A stretch of 64,000 nt of DNA, taken from contig NZ_CP060495.1 in assembly GCF_014334095.1 (NCBI RefSeq), positions 2,193,001 to 2,257,000 of the forward strand, read 5' to 3'. How positions within the stretch are numbered: position 1 is the stretch's first letter; every line of letters starts with the position of its first letter. Below, piece by piece: positions 18,139 to 27,724 of the stretch. The notes below the pieces were generated by a model. It was not told where the DNA came from. It saw only the letters and a program-made list of their open reading frames with translations, and ran no database searches. The DNA comes from Novosphingopyxis iocasae. Its GTDB lineage: Bacteria > Pseudomonadota > Alphaproteobacteria > Sphingomonadales > Sphingomonadaceae. A program made the position numbers and the translations under genes.

Positions 18139-19686
18139 TTACTCCTCGATACCGGTTTGTGCGAGGAGCCATCGCGCCGCTTCTTCGGGCGTCGCCTTAT
18201 CCTCGTCGCGATCGACCATGTAATTGGCGCGGCGCATCAGGTCGACGTTTATCGCGCCTATCAGCGGCTGCAACGCCGCAATGAAACGGGCATCATCGGC
18301 ATATTCAGGCGCCACCATCAGGATCGCATCGTAATTGGGAAGGACACCCTTGGGGTCCTCCAGCGTCACGAAATTCTCCTTCGCGATGCGCCCGTCGGAG
18401 GTGAACGCGCTGATCGCATCGACCTGCCCGCTCGCCAGCGCTGCATACATGAAGGTGGGATCATAAGACCGCAGCGAAGCGAAGCGGATCGGATAGGCCG
18501 CCTTCAGCTGCGCCCATTCGGGCCGTTCCAGAAAATCGAGGTCCGCACCGAAGTTCAGCCCCGGCGACCGGCGCGCGAGATCGTCCAATGTGCGCAGGCC
18601 GCCATCCGCCTCCTTCTGCCGCACAGCGATGGCATAGGCGTTCTCGAACCCGAGCGCACCGACCAGCTTGATGCCGTAGGTTTCGGCCACCCATTTCGCG
18701 ATCGCGTCACGCATCGCATCGCGCGGGATGGGCTTTTCGCGGTTCATCTCATTGGCCCAGATGGTGCCGGCATAATCGACATAGGCATCGACCGAACCGG
18801 TGGTGAGCGCCTTGAACACCACGCCCGAACCCAGCCCTTCCTTATATTCAACGCGGTAGCCGGCGCGTTCGAGCTGAATGCCGACCACGCGGGCCAGGAT
18901 ATATTGCTCGGTAAACGCCTTGGCACCGACCGTGACGATGGGGCGATCGTCGCCAGAGGGGATCAACCGCGGCGCCAGCGCGGCGAGCAGGCCTGCGGCG
19001 ATGAGGCCGAGTGCGAGCCATATCTTCCATCGGCTGCGCTGCGCGATGCCGCGCTGGATTAGGCCGAGCAACTGGTCGGTCACTAGCGCGAGCCCTGCGG
19101 AGGCGATGCACCCGGCGAGCACCAGCGTGAAATTCTGCGTCTGCAAGCCTGCGAAGATAAGATCGCCCAGGCTGGTCTGTCCCACCGTGGTCGCCAGCGT
19201 CGCGATGCCGATGGTCCAAACCGCCGCGGTGCGAATGCCGGCCATGATCGTGGGCGCAGCAAGCGGGGCCTCCACCCAGCGCAGCTTCTGCCACGGCGTC
19301 ATGCCCACCCCGTCCGCAGCCTCCGTCATGGCGGGCGCAACGCCTGTTATCCCGGTCACCGAATTGCGAATGATGGGGAGAAGCGCATAGAGGGTCAGCG
19401 CCATCAACGCCGGCAGGAACCCGAGCGGCGTCAGCCAGTCTCCGGTGACCGAACGCAGCGCGAGCAGCAGCGGATAGAACAGCGCCAGCAGCGCCAGCGT
19501 GGGAATGGTCTGCACGATCGAGGCGATGGTGAGCACCACCCCTGCCACCCGTTCGCTGCGCGACGCCCAGATCGACAGCGGCACGCTGACCAGGATCGCA
19601 AGGACCAATGCGGCGAGACACAGTTCGACATGCGCGGCCAGCAGCGTCGGCACGCGCGCAAAGGCATCGGCCCAACGCCCGCTCAT
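18139..19686 (-). CDS. Osmoprotectant/glycine betaine-type ABC transporter, fused permease and substrate-binding protein
   Basis: 515 residues. Residues 1-210 form the OpuCB/ProW-type permease with five or six helices and the coupling loop EAADGVGMTPWQKLRWVEAPLAAP. After a further helix (about 222-242), residues 250-510 form an OpuBC/ProX-type binding domain with VTVGAKAFTEQYILA, VDYAGTIW and VDAISAFTSDGRI. The binding domain would be tethered to the outer face of the membrane. By family it imports betaine, choline or a similar quaternary amine; the exact ligand cannot be read from sequence. Overlaps the ATPase gene by four bases. Confidence 0.9.
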   Translation of the reverse strand: MSGRWADAFARVPTLLAAHVELCLAALVLAILVSVPLSIWASRSERVAGVVLTIASIVQTIPTLALLALFYPLLLALRSVTGDWLTPLGFLPALMALTLYALLPIIRNSVTGITGVAPAMTEAADGVGMTPWQKLRWVEAPLAAPTIMAGIRTAAVWTIGIATLATTVGQTSLGDLIFAGLQTQNFTLVLAGCIASAGLALVTDQLLGLIQRGIAQRSRWKIWLALGLIAAGLLAALAPRLIPSGDDRPIVTVGAKAFTEQYILARVVGIQLERAGYRVEYKEGLGSGVVFKALTTGSVDAYVDYAGTIWANEMNREKPIPRDAMRDAIAKWVAETYGIKLVGALGFENAYAIAVRQKEADGGLRTLDDLARRSPGLNFGADLDFLERPEWAQLKAAYPIRFASLRSYDPTFMYAALASGQVDAISAFTSDGRIAKENFVTLEDPKGVLPNYDAILMVAPEYADDARFIAALQPLIGAINVDLMRRANYMVDRDEDKATPEEAARWLLAQTGIEE

Positions 19687-20474
19687 GATGCCGCCCCGTT
19701 TTTCCGGCGCTGTTCCAGCTCCACCAGCCGTTCGGCCTGGGCACGCGGCACCGCAATCAGCGCCTCCGCCTCATCGGCCTGACGCTCATTCAGCATGGCG
19801 GCGGGCGGCGCGTCAGCGACGATGCGGCCGCCGGACATCACCAGGATGCGGTCCGCCAGCAGCAGCGCTTCGGCCATATCGTGCGTCACCATGATGGTGG
19901 TAAGGCCGAGCCGATCGTGCAGCGCGCGATAGGCCTCGCCCAGATTGTCGCGCGTGACCGGATCGAGCGCGCCGAAGGGTTCGTCCATCAGCATGAGGCC
20001 GGGCTCTCCGGCGAGAGCGCGGGCGACGCCGACGCGCTGCGCCTGTCCGCCCGAAAGCGCGGCGGGGCGGCGACCGGCAAAATCGCGCGGCAGTTCCACG
20101 AGATCGAGCAGTTCGCCGACATCGCTGCCGCGCGCGCCTTCGATCCGCTGCCCGATCAGGATATTCTCACGCACCGTCATGTGCGGGAACAGTCCGATAT
20201 TCTGAAAAACATAGCCGATCGTGCGGCGCAGCGCATAGGGCTCGCGCCCCGCCACCGGTTCTTCTCCGACCAGCACCTGACCGTCGGTGGGATCGACGAG
20301 CCGGTTCACCGTCTTCAGCAGCGTCGATTTGCCGGAACCCGATTGCCCGACGAGCGCGACGAAGCTGCCCGCCTCGATGGTGAGCGAGACATCGTCCACC
20401 GCCGAGACGGCACCATAGTTTTTCGTGACGCCGTCGAACCTTACCGACGGACCGGTGGTCCTGCCTTCGCGCAT
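19683..20474 (-). CDS. ABC transporter ATP-binding protein, osmoprotectant type
   Basis: ATPase subunit of the importer encoded next to it. 263 residues: Walker A GQSGSGKST, Q-loop VFQNIGLFPHMTV, signature LSGGQAQRVGVARAL, Walker B LMLMDEPFGALD and the switch histidine in VTHDMAEAL. No C-terminal CBS domains, unlike OpuCA. ATG at 20474 starts the core just before VRFDGVTKNYG; upstream codons in frame give an unrelated arginine- and cysteine-rich stretch. Confidence 0.92.
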   Translation of the reverse strand: MREGRTTGPSVRFDGVTKNYGAVSAVDDVSLTIEAGSFVALVGQSGSGKSTLLKTVNRLVDPTDGQVLVGEEPVAGREPYALRRTIGYVFQNIGLFPHMTVRENILIGQRIEGARGSDVGELLDLVELPRDFAGRRPAALSGGQAQRVGVARALAGEPGLMLMDEPFGALDPVTRDNLGEAYRALHDRLGLTTIMVTHDMAEALLLADRILVMSGGRIVADAPPAAMLNERQADEAEALIAVPRAQAERLVELEQRRKNGAAS

Positions 20475-20616
20475 AGCGGCGCATAGTGGAGATGCGCACA
20501 CGGGCTGGCAATGGGGAATGACCCGGAACGAGCAAAGGCGAAGTTGATGCTTCGACATCGAGGGGAATCGCGTATAGGTTCGGAAAAAGAACCCATCGCC
20601 TTAGGAGTGAGCCGCC

Positions 20617-21426
20617 ATGAGAGATCGCAAAATCCTGTTCGTCACCGGTGCCGCTTCGGGCATTGGGCGCGAAGTAGCGCGCTATTTTTGCGAGCGCGGC
20701 TGGTTTGCCGGATTGACCGATGTGAACGAGGCGGGCCTGGCCGAAACCGCCGCCATGATCGGCGAAGAGAATTGCTGGACGCATCCGCTCGACGTTACCG
20801 ATCGCGACGCTTGGACCCGCGTGATCGAGGCTTTCTCGCAGCGCACCGAGGGGCGCATGCATCTTCTCTTCAACAATGCCGGCATCGGGCAGGGCGGCCG
20901 GTTCGAGGAGATGGACCCGGCCGATATCGACAAGCTGGTCGCGATCAATTTCACCGGCGTGATGAACGGCACCCAGGCTGCGTTCGATCTTCTGAAGGCA
21001 TCACCGGGCGCTTGCATCCTCAACACCTCGTCCGCGTCCGGCATCTACGGATCGGCCGGGCTCAGCGTTTACAGCGCCACCAAATTCGCGGTGCGCGGCC
21101 TGACCGAGGCCTGGGACATCGAATTTGCGTCGCACAATATCCGGGTTCGCTCGCTGATGCCCGGCTTCATCGATACCGGCATTCTGTCCGCGGTCGGCGA
21201 AGACAGCAATCAGACCGGCAAGGAACGGCTGCAAGCCGCGGGGATCGAGGTCAGCCCCGTTTCCATGATCGGGCCTGCGGCATGGGACGCTGTTCATGGC
21301 AATGCCGTACATACGCCGGTAAACAAGATGGCGCGGCAGCTTATGTTTGCAGCGCGCTTTTTCCCCGGCCGCGTGCGCAAGCGCATGGGGCTGTTGAACG
21401 GACTGGATGAGGCCGCCGAAGACTGA
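20617..21426 (+). CDS. Short-chain dehydrogenase/reductase
   Basis: Classical SDR, 269 residues. The NAD(P)-binding TGAASGIG is at the N-terminus, NNAG in the middle, and the catalytic Ser and YxxxK occur as NTSSASG and YSATK. DVNE after the second strand suggests NAD(H) preference. Strong ribosome binding site AGGAG eight bases before the ATG. The substrate is unknown. The gene stands alone, convergent with dapD. Confidence 0.88.
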   Translation: MRDRKILFVTGAASGIGREVARYFCERGWFAGLTDVNEAGLAETAAMIGEENCWTHPLDVTDRDAWTRVIEAFSQRTEGRMHLLFNNAGIGQGGRFEEMDPADIDKLVAINFTGVMNGTQAAFDLLKASPGACILNTSSASGIYGSAGLSVYSATKFAVRGLTEAWDIEFASHNIRVRSLMPGFIDTGILSAVGEDSNQTGKERLQAAGIEVSPVSMIGPAAWDAVHGNAVHTPVNKMARQLMFAARFFPGRVRKRMGLLNGLDEAAED

Positions 21427-21447
21427 GCGTCTCGGCGCCGGGCGGCC

Positions 21448-22290
21448 TCAGTCGCGTAGCAATTCGTTGATCCCGGTCGATGCGCGGGTCTTTGCGTCCA
21501 CCGTCTTGACGATCACCGCGCAGGCAAGGCCTGGGCCGGGCGTGCCGTCCGCCATCGGCTTGCCGGGCAGGCTGCCGGGTACGACCACCGAATAAGGCGG
21601 AATATGCCCGCGGATGACGTCGCCCGTCTCACGCACCACGATCTTGGTCGACTGGGTGATGAACACGCCCATCGAGATTACCGAACCTTCGCCGACGATA
21701 ACGCCTTCGACCACCTCGGACCGCGCACCGACGAAACAGTTGTCGCCGATGATCGTGGGGTTCGCCTGTAGCGGCTCGAGCACGCCGCCGATGCCCGCAC
21801 CCGCCGAGATGTGGCAGTTCTTGCCCACCTGCGCGCAGGAGCCGACCGAGGCCCAGGTATCGACCATCGTGCCCTCGCCGACATGCGCGCCCAGGTTCAC
21901 GAAGCTCGGCATCAGAACCGCGCCCTTGCCGATAAAGGCACCGCGGCGCACGAAGCTGCCGGGCACCGCGCGGATGCCCGCCGTCTTGAAATCGTCCGCC
22001 GTCCAGCCGGCGAACTTGCTGGGCACCTTGTCCCACCAGACCGCACCGCCCGGCCCGCCGTCGATAATCTCCATGTCGTTAAGACGGAAGGACAGCAGCA
22101 CCGCTTTCTTCAGCCACTGATTGACCGTCCAACCGTCACCGTCCCGCTCGGCCACACGCATGCTGCCGTCGTCCAGCCCGGAGAGCGCCGCGTTCACCGC
22201 CTCGCGCACCTCACCCCCGGTTGAAGCCGACAGCGAATCGCGATCGTCCCAGGCCTGTTCGATGATGGGCTGCAACTGTTCGGCGTTCAT
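21448..22290 (-). CDS. dapD: 2,3,4,5-tetrahydropyridine-2,6-dicarboxylate N-succinyltransferase
   Basis: Lysine/diaminopimelate pathway enzyme that succinylates tetrahydrodipicolinate with succinyl-CoA. 280 residues, full length. A helical N-terminal domain leads into a left-handed beta helix of hexapeptide repeats ([35 protein letters not shown]) and ends with the family pattern [15 protein letters not shown] at 22290 follows AAGGAGACGCCC, a good ribosome binding site. Confidence 0.95.
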   Translation of the reverse strand: MNAEQLQPIIEQAWDDRDSLSASTGGEVREAVNAALSGLDDGSMRVAERDGDGWTVNQWLKKAVLLSFRLNDMEIIDGGPGGAVWWDKVPSKFAGWTADDFKTAGIRAVPGSFVRRGAFIGKGAVLMPSFVNLGAHVGEGTMVDTWASVGSCAQVGKNCHISAGAGIGGVLEPLQANPTIIGDNCFVGARSEVVEGVIVGEGSVISMGVFITQSTKIVVRETGDVIRGHIPPYSVVVPGSLPGKPMADGTPGPGLACAVIVKTVDAKTRASTGINELLRD

Positions 22291-22416
22291 GGGCGTCTCC
22301 TTTATGGCGGCCCGCCGATACCGGGCCAACCGGGCGGCGGCAAGCCGGGGTTGGAAAAGTTCACCATGTGTTCACGCCTTCCCGCTTAGCTGCGACCCGT
22401 CGATAAGGGAGTTGGT

Positions 22417-24807
22417 ATGAGGAAATCGGCTTTTCGCAGCTTTGCCGGCGGCGTTTCCGTCCTGACCGTTTCGCTTGCTCTGGCCGCTTGCGGAGGCAGT
22501 GGATCGGGCGGTCCGTCCGCGCAACTGCCGGCTCCGCCGCCGCCCAGCCCGGCCCCTGCACCGCCTCCTCCTCCGCCGCCTCCCCCACCGCCGCCAACCG
22601 GCAATCTTGATTTCGACACGGCCGAATTCCGCCGCTCGGACGGCCCGGCTTATCACAATGCGGTGACCGCCTATCAGAAGGGCGCGACCGGCCAGGGTGT
22701 CACCATCGGCGTGATCGATACCGGTATCGATCCGAACAGCCATGAATTTGCCGGGCGGATCGTTTCCGCCTCACGCGATGTTGCGGGCAATCGCGGTCTC
22801 GGGGACGACGATGGCCATGGCAGCGCGGTGACGCGCGTGGCCGCCGCCGCGAAGGACAACCGCGACATCATGGGCATTGCCTTCAACGCCAGCATTCTCG
22901 CCTTGCGTGCGGACACGCCTGGCAGCTGCACCGCCACATCCGGCAATGCTGACGAGGCGGGATGTCTTTTCACCGACTCAGCTATCGCGAACGGCATTAA
23001 TGTGGCCCGGCAGACCGGTGCGCGAGTCATCAACCTTTCGCTCGGCGGGGAGGGCCGCATTGGCGGCTCACTCGCCAACGCCATCCGCCTGGCGAGCGAG
23101 GCAGGCATCGTTCTCATCGTTTCGGCGGGGAATGAATTCGGCAAGGATCAGCCGGATTATGATCCGAACAATCCCAGTCCCTTCGCCCAGTCAATCCTGT
23201 CTGCGGGCGGATCCAATGTGATCATCGCGACGTCCGTCGATGATTCCAGCCGCATCTCCAGCTTCAGCAACCGCGCCGGCGTTTCGCAGGCTTCGGTGTT
23301 ATCCGCGCTCGGCAGCGGGATTTGCTGCGCCTATGAAGACGATTCCATCAAGACCACGGTTCGCAATGGCCAGACCTTCATCACCGTGTTCAACGGCACC
23401 AGCTTCGCCGCCCCGCAGATCAGCGGCGCGGCGGCGCTGCTCGCGCAGGCCTTTCCGAACCTAACCGGCGCACAGATCGTCGATATCCTGCTGCGCAGCG
23501 CGCGCGATGCCGGTGTAAGCGGCACGGACGATGTCTATGGCCGCGGCATCTTAGACATCGCCGCCGCCTTCCAGCCGCAGGGCACCACCTCGCTTGCCGG
23601 CACGGGCACCGTCGTAGCACTCGGCGCGAGCGCCGGCACGACATCCGGCGCGATGGGCGATGCAGGCACCGCGGGCGCGCGGCTGGAGACGGTCGTGCTG
23701 GACGGATACAAGCGCGCTTACAATGCCGATATCGGCCATGGTCTGTCTGGCAGCGCACCCTCTTACAAACTCACCGGCGCACTGACCGATCGCGGCCGCT
23801 CCGTCTCGATGGCGGCCGGCCCGGTGGCGATCGCCTTTGCGGTGGCACCGCAGGCGGACGGCACCGCGCGGATCGATCCGCTGCAGTTGCGCGGGGCTGA
23901 AGGCGAGCAGGCAAGACTTCTTGCCGGGCGCATCGCAGCCAAACTCTCGCCGGACCTGTCGGTCAGCTTCGGCATATCGCAGCAGGCCAGCGGGCAGGTC
24001 GCCGCACTGCAGGGGGCGGAGCGCCCGGCCTTTCTGGTCGGCGAAGATGCGGCGAGCTCCACAGGCTTTATCGCACGACCCGACGCCTCGGTGGCGGTGC
24101 GGCGGCAAATCGGCCGGTTCGGCCTGACGCTGAGCGGAGAGAGCGGCGAGCAATCCTTGTGGGAAGACGGCGTCCCCGGCAGTCTGGTCGGGCGCTATCG
24201 CGACTATGGCTATAATCGCTTCGGCGCGGCGCTGGACCGGCGTTTTGGAAACCTCACCGCCACACTCGGCGCAGATTGGCTCGGTGAAAGCGAGACGGTG
24301 CTTGGCGCACGTTTTTCCGACGCGATCGGGCGCGGCGGCGCATCCAGCCTTTTCCTCGACGCAGGACTCGCATGGGAGCCGGGCGATGATTGGCAGCTGG
24401 CTGCAAACTGGCGGCAAGGCTGGACCCGGGCGCTCGCCACGCAGACGGTGACTGGCACCGGCATCTTGCAATCGAGCGCCTTCAACCTCGATCTTTCGAA
24501 ATCACGCCTGTTCACCGGCGACGATCAGATCGCCTTTCGCTTCGCGCAGCCGCTGCGGGTAAGCGCTGGAGGCATCGATCTCAATCTGCCGAGCGCCTAT
24601 GACTATGCCACCGGCGGGACCAGCTACGCCGTCCAGCGCCTCAATCTCGCGCCGCAGGGGCGAGAGCTGGTAAGTGAAATGAGCTATCGCGCAGGCCTAT
24701 GGGACGGGATCGTCAGCGCCAATCTGTTCTGGCGGCAGCAGCCCGGCCATTATGAAGCAGCGCCCGACGATCTGGGCGCTGCGGTGCGTTACTCGCTGAA
24801 ATTCTAA
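22417..24807 (+). CDS. Subtilisin-type serine protease autotransporter, lipoprotein
   Basis: 796 residues. A signal peptide ends in a lipobox (LAAC, lipidated C25), followed by a proline tract at about 38-60 that may act as a spacer. The S8 peptidase domain has D101 (VIDTGID), H134 (DGHGSA), N239 (SAGNE) and S329 (NGTSFAAPQ). The C-terminal 300 residues are rich in beta strands and end in YSLKF, as expected for an outer-membrane autotransporter barrel with a terminal aromatic. Likely a surface protease. A lipidated N-terminus combined with a barrel is unusual but recurs in sphingomonads. Ribosome binding site AGGGAG precedes the ATG. Confidence 0.87.
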   Translation: MRKSAFRSFAGGVSVLTVSLALAACGGSGSGGPSAQLPAPPPPSPAPAPPPPPPPPPPPPTGNLDFDTAEFRRSDGPAYHNAVTAYQKGATGQGVTIGVIDTGIDPNSHEFAGRIVSASRDVAGNRGLGDDDGHGSAVTRVAAAAKDNRDIMGIAFNASILALRADTPGSCTATSGNADEAGCLFTDSAIANGINVARQTGARVINLSLGGEGRIGGSLANAIRLASEAGIVLIVSAGNEFGKDQPDYDPNNPSPFAQSILSAGGSNVIIATSVDDSSRISSFSNRAGVSQASVLSALGSGICCAYEDDSIKTTVRNGQTFITVFNGTSFAAPQISGAAALLAQAFPNLTGAQIVDILLRSARDAGVSGTDDVYGRGILDIAAAFQPQGTTSLAGTGTVVALGASAGTTSGAMGDAGTAGARLETVVLDGYKRAYNADIGHGLSGSAPSYKLTGALTDRGRSVSMAAGPVAIAFAVAPQADGTARIDPLQLRGAEGEQARLLAGRIAAKLSPDLSVSFGISQQASGQVAALQGAERPAFLVGEDAASSTGFIARPDASVAVRRQIGRFGLTLSGESGEQSLWEDGVPGSLVGRYRDYGYNRFGAALDRRFGNLTATLGADWLGESETVLGARFSDAIGRGGASSLFLDAGLAWEPGDDWQLAANWRQGWTRALATQTVTGTGILQSSAFNLDLSKSRLFTGDDQIAFRFAQPLRVSAGGIDLNLPSAYDYATGGTSYAVQRLNLAPQGRELVSEMSYRAGLWDGIVSANLFWRQQPGHYEAAPDDLGAAVRYSLKF

Positions 24808-24822
24808 CGCGCAGTCGGCGGC

Positions 24823-25182
24823 TCAGACCATGAAGCTTTCGCCGCAGCCGCACGCGCCCTTGGCGTTGGGGTTCTGGAAGGTGAAGCCTGCCTGAAAATC
24901 GTCCTCGGTCCAGTCCATCGTCGATCCGACGAGGTACAGCACCGATGCGCCATCGACATAGAAGGTGCCTCCAGGCGTTTCGATCTTCTCGTCGAACTTC
25001 GATTCCTCGTTCACATAATCGACCGAATAAGCGAGGCCCGAACAGCCGCGGCGCGGAGTGGACAGCTTCACGCCGATGGCATCGTCCGGCGCGTTCGCCA
25101 TCAGCTCGGCAATGCGTGTTTCGGCGGCCGGCGTCAGCGTGAGCGCCGCGGGGCGCTGGCGGGTTTTCGTTTCGGTGGTCAT
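24823..25182 (-). CDS. sufA: A-type iron-sulfur carrier
   Basis: HesB/IscA-family carrier that passes Fe-S clusters to target proteins. 119 residues with the three ligand cysteines C47 (RRGCSG), C111 and C113 (GACGCGESF). ATG at 25182 lies behind GAGG at ideal distance; an in-frame GTG three codons earlier is less likely. Last gene of the suf operon, 76 bases after sufT. Confidence 0.9.
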   Translation of the reverse strand: MTTETKTRQRPAALTLTPAAETRIAELMANAPDDAIGVKLSTPRRGCSGLAYSVDYVNEESKFDEKIETPGGTFYVDGASVLYLVGSTMDWTEDDFQAGFTFQNPNAKGACGCGESFMV

Positions 25183-25258
25183 GATATTCACCTCAAATCC
25201 GTGGGGGCTGAGCTTTCAATTTGTCTAGCCAGTCCGAAGTCTCGTTTCGGACGGACGC

Positions 25259-25789
25259 TTACAGCATTCCCAGTTCCAGCTTGGCGTCGTCGGTCATCTT
25301 CTGCGGGTCCCATGGCGGATCCCAGACCAGGTTCACTTCGGCATGGCCGACACCGGGAACAGAGCCGACCTGCAACTCGATTTCGCCGGGCATCGATTCC
25401 GCGACGGGGCAATGCGGCGTGGTGAGCGTCATCGTCACGACCGCATGGCCATCGTCGGTCACCTCGACATTATAGATCAGGCCGAGGTCATAGATATTCA
25501 CCGGAATTTCCGGATCGTAGATGCTCTTCAGCGTCTCGATGATCGCCTCGTAGAGATCGCTGCCAGGCTCACCCTTCGGCTGCTCGGCGGGTTTCTGCGC
25601 CAGGAAGCCTTCGAGGTAATCGCGCTTGCGGCCGAGTTTGGCGGCATCGCTTTCACCATCGAAGGGAGAAGGGGCGGCAACCTTGCCATCGTCTTCCACG
25701 TCCGAAGCGGGCGCGTCGTCCACACGGGCCTTGGGCGGCTCTGCGGCGCGCTCCACCTCTTCGGTGCGAAATTTGCTCTGCTCGTTCAT
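25259..25789 (-). CDS. sufT: SUF-associated MIP18/DUF59 protein
   Basis: 176 residues. The first 75 are acidic and low in complexity; the rest is a DUF59 (MIP18) domain with YEAIIETLKSIYDPEIPVNIYDLGLIYNV and the conserved TPHCP cysteine. Proteins of this kind in suf operons assist maturation of iron-sulfur proteins, exact step unsettled. Start ATG lies 5 bases before the sufS stop region ends, so it follows sufS closely in the operon. Confidence 0.88.
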   Translation of the reverse strand: MNEQSKFRTEEVERAAEPPKARVDDAPASDVEDDGKVAAPSPFDGESDAAKLGRKRDYLEGFLAQKPAEQPKGEPGSDLYEAIIETLKSIYDPEIPVNIYDLGLIYNVEVTDDGHAVVTMTLTTPHCPVAESMPGEIELQVGSVPGVGHAEVNLVWDPPWDPQKMTDDAKLELGML

Positions 25790-25793
25790 ATGC

Positions 25794-26981
25794 TCACCCG
25801 AAAATCTTTCTCACGCGCTCGACGCCGCGCACCAGCGCCTCCACGTCGCTTTCATCCGAATACACCCCGAAGCTGGCGCGCGCTGTCGCAGGGACATTCA
25901 GCGCCTCCATCAGCGGCTGGCAGCAATGATGGCCGGCACGGATCGCCACGCCTTCTTCGTCCAATATGGTGGCGACATCGTGCGGATGCACCCCCTCCAC
26001 CGCGAAGCTGACGATCCCGACGCCATCGTTGGGGCCGAACAGGGAAACGCTGTTCACCTGGCCCAGCGCCTCGCGCGCCTTGGCCGCCAAGCGACGTTCG
26101 TGCCGCTCGATCGCATCGACGCCGATGGCGTTCACATAATCGATCGCCGCGTGCAGCCCAGCGGCGCCTACGATATGCGGCGTGCCCGCTTCGAACCGGC
26201 CCGGCGCGGGGGCGTAGGTGGTGCCTTCAAAGCTGACCTTGTCGATCATCGATCCGCCGCCCTGCCAGGGGGGCATCGCATTCAGGATGTCACCCTTGGC
26301 CCAAAGCACGCCGATGCCGGTGGGACCGTAAAGCTTGTGGCCGGAGAAGACGTAGAAGTCGCAGTCCATCGCCTGCACATCGATAGCAAGGCGAGGCGCG
26401 GACTGGCAGCCGTCGAGCAGCAGCTTCGCGCCCACCTTGTGCGCCAGATCGGCGGCACGGCGCGCGTCGAGCACGCTGCCGAGCGAATTGGAAAGGTGGC
26501 AGAGCGCGACCAGCTTGTGCCGCTCGGTAAGGTTGGCTTCCACCCAATCGAGATCGATATGGCCGTCTTCGGTGAGCGGCGCGACGTCGATCGTCGCGCC
26601 CACGCGCTCGGCCAGCATCTGCCAGGGCACGATGTTCGAATGATGCTCGAGCACGGACAGCATGATGCGGTCGCCATCACCAAGGTTTGCCTGCCCCCAG
26701 CTGTCGGCCACGAGGTTCACCGCCTCGGTCGCCCCGCGTACGAACACGCATTCGTCGGGGCTAGCCGCACCGATGAAATCGGCAGCCGCCTTGCGCGCCG
26801 CTTCATAGCGCAGCGTCATGTCCGACGAGCGCCGGTAAACGCCGCGGTGCACGGTGGCGTAATCCTCGCCATAATTGCGCGCGATCGCGTCGATCACCGC
26901 TTGCGGCTTCTGCGCCGTGGCCGCGGTGTCGAGATAGTGCCAGTCCTGCGGCAGGCCGGGAAAGTCGGCGCGGACGTTCAA
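25794..26981 (-). CDS. sufS: Cysteine desulfurase
   Basis: PLP enzyme that takes sulfur from cysteine for Fe-S assembly. 395 residues: the PLP lysine is in FSGHKLYGPTGIG, and the persulfide cysteine is in RAGHHCCQP near residue 350. Group II (SufS/CsdA-like) by this motif. It starts with TTG at 26981, which overlaps the sufD stop (TTGAACG contains TGA), with GGAGAA seven bases upstream; no better ATG is close by. No SufE or SufU partner gene is present in the operon. Confidence 0.93.
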   Translation of the reverse strand: MNVRADFPGLPQDWHYLDTAATAQKPQAVIDAIARNYGEDYATVHRGVYRRSSDMTLRYEAARKAAADFIGAASPDECVFVRGATEAVNLVADSWGQANLGDGDRIMLSVLEHHSNIVPWQMLAERVGATIDVAPLTEDGHIDLDWVEANLTERHKLVALCHLSNSLGSVLDARRAADLAHKVGAKLLLDGCQSAPRLAIDVQAMDCDFYVFSGHKLYGPTGIGVLWAKGDILNAMPPWQGGGSMIDKVSFEGTTYAPAPGRFEAGTPHIVGAAGLHAAIDYVNAIGVDAIERHERRLAAKAREALGQVNSVSLFGPNDGVGIVSFAVEGVHPHDVATILDEEGVAIRAGHHCCQPLMEALNVPATARASFGVYSDESDVEALVRGVERVRKIFG

Positions 26982-27724
26982 CGCAAATTCTCCAGCGCGG
27001 CCTGCGCCTTGGCCTCCAGCGCCTCGCGCGCTTCATCATCATCGATGGAAACGAACGCATCGGAAATGAACGCCTGCAGCATCAGGCGGCGTGCGGTTTC
27101 CGGCGGCAGACCGCGCGTGCTCATGTAGAACAACGCCTGTTTGTCGAGCTCGCCAACCGTCGCGCCATGCGCGCACTTCACGTCGTCGGCAAAAATCTCC
27201 AGTTGCGGCACCGCATTGGCGGTTGCGCCGCGATCGAGCAGCATGGACTTCACCGACTGTTCGGCATCGGTCCGCTGCGCATCGCGCGCCACGCCGATCT
27301 TGCCGAGGAAGCTGCCGGTGGCCTTGTCCGCCAGCACGCTGCGCACCGTCTGGTTGGACGTACCTTCGGGTTCGACATGTTCGACGTCGGTGACGATTTC
27401 GAGCACCTGGGTGCCCTTCGCCAGCATCGCGCCGCCCAGCTCGAAATGTGCGCCCTTGCCCAGCTTCGCAGCAATCTCGACCCGGCCATAATCTCGGCCC
27501 GCGAGCACGCAGTGCAGATCGAACCGCGCGCCGTCCGCGATCGTCACGTCATAGCGCAGAATGCCGGATGCGGGCAGCTCATCGATGCGCAGCCGCTCAT
27601 GCCCGTTCTCGGGCACATGCAGCGTTTCGGCAGGCTCCAGATCGGCCCAGACGCGGGAGACCGCATCGAGATCGGAATAGCGCCAGGCTTCGTCGCGCTT
27701 GGTGGGGAGGGTTTGTGCGTTCAC
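26978..27724 (-). CDS. sufD: Fe-S cluster assembly scaffold subunit SufD (short form)
   Basis: Partner of SufB in the SufBC2D scaffold. 248 residues, clearly shorter than the roughly 420 of the Escherichia coli protein: the N-terminal helical domain is reduced to a short EAWRYSDLDAV segment while the beta-helix core (DDVKCAHGATVGELD, YMSTRGLP) and the C-terminal helices remain. It starts with GTG overlapping the sufC stop (GTGA). Short SufD forms are usual among related alphaproteobacteria, so this is probably not a truncation. Confidence 0.9.
   Translation of the reverse strand: MNAQTLPTKRDEAWRYSDLDAVSRVWADLEPAETLHVPENGHERLRIDELPASGILRYDVTIADGARFDLHCVLAGRDYGRVEIAAKLGKGAHFELGGAMLAKGTQVLEIVTDVEHVEPEGTSNQTVRSVLADKATGSFLGKIGVARDAQRTDAEQSVKSMLLDRGATANAVPQLEIFADDVKCAHGATVGELDKQALFYMSTRGLPPETARRLMLQAFISDAFVSIDDDEAREALEAKAQAALENLR

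Noticed and set aside
22540-22600. CCGCC tract resembling a microsatellite
   Set aside because: It encodes the proline spacer of the subtilase lipoprotein; it stays in frame and needs no other explanation, though slippage there is conceivable.
26978-27724. SufD as a truncated pseudogene
   Set aside because: The frame is intact, overlaps both neighbours precisely and keeps the core; short SufD forms are normal in related bacteria.
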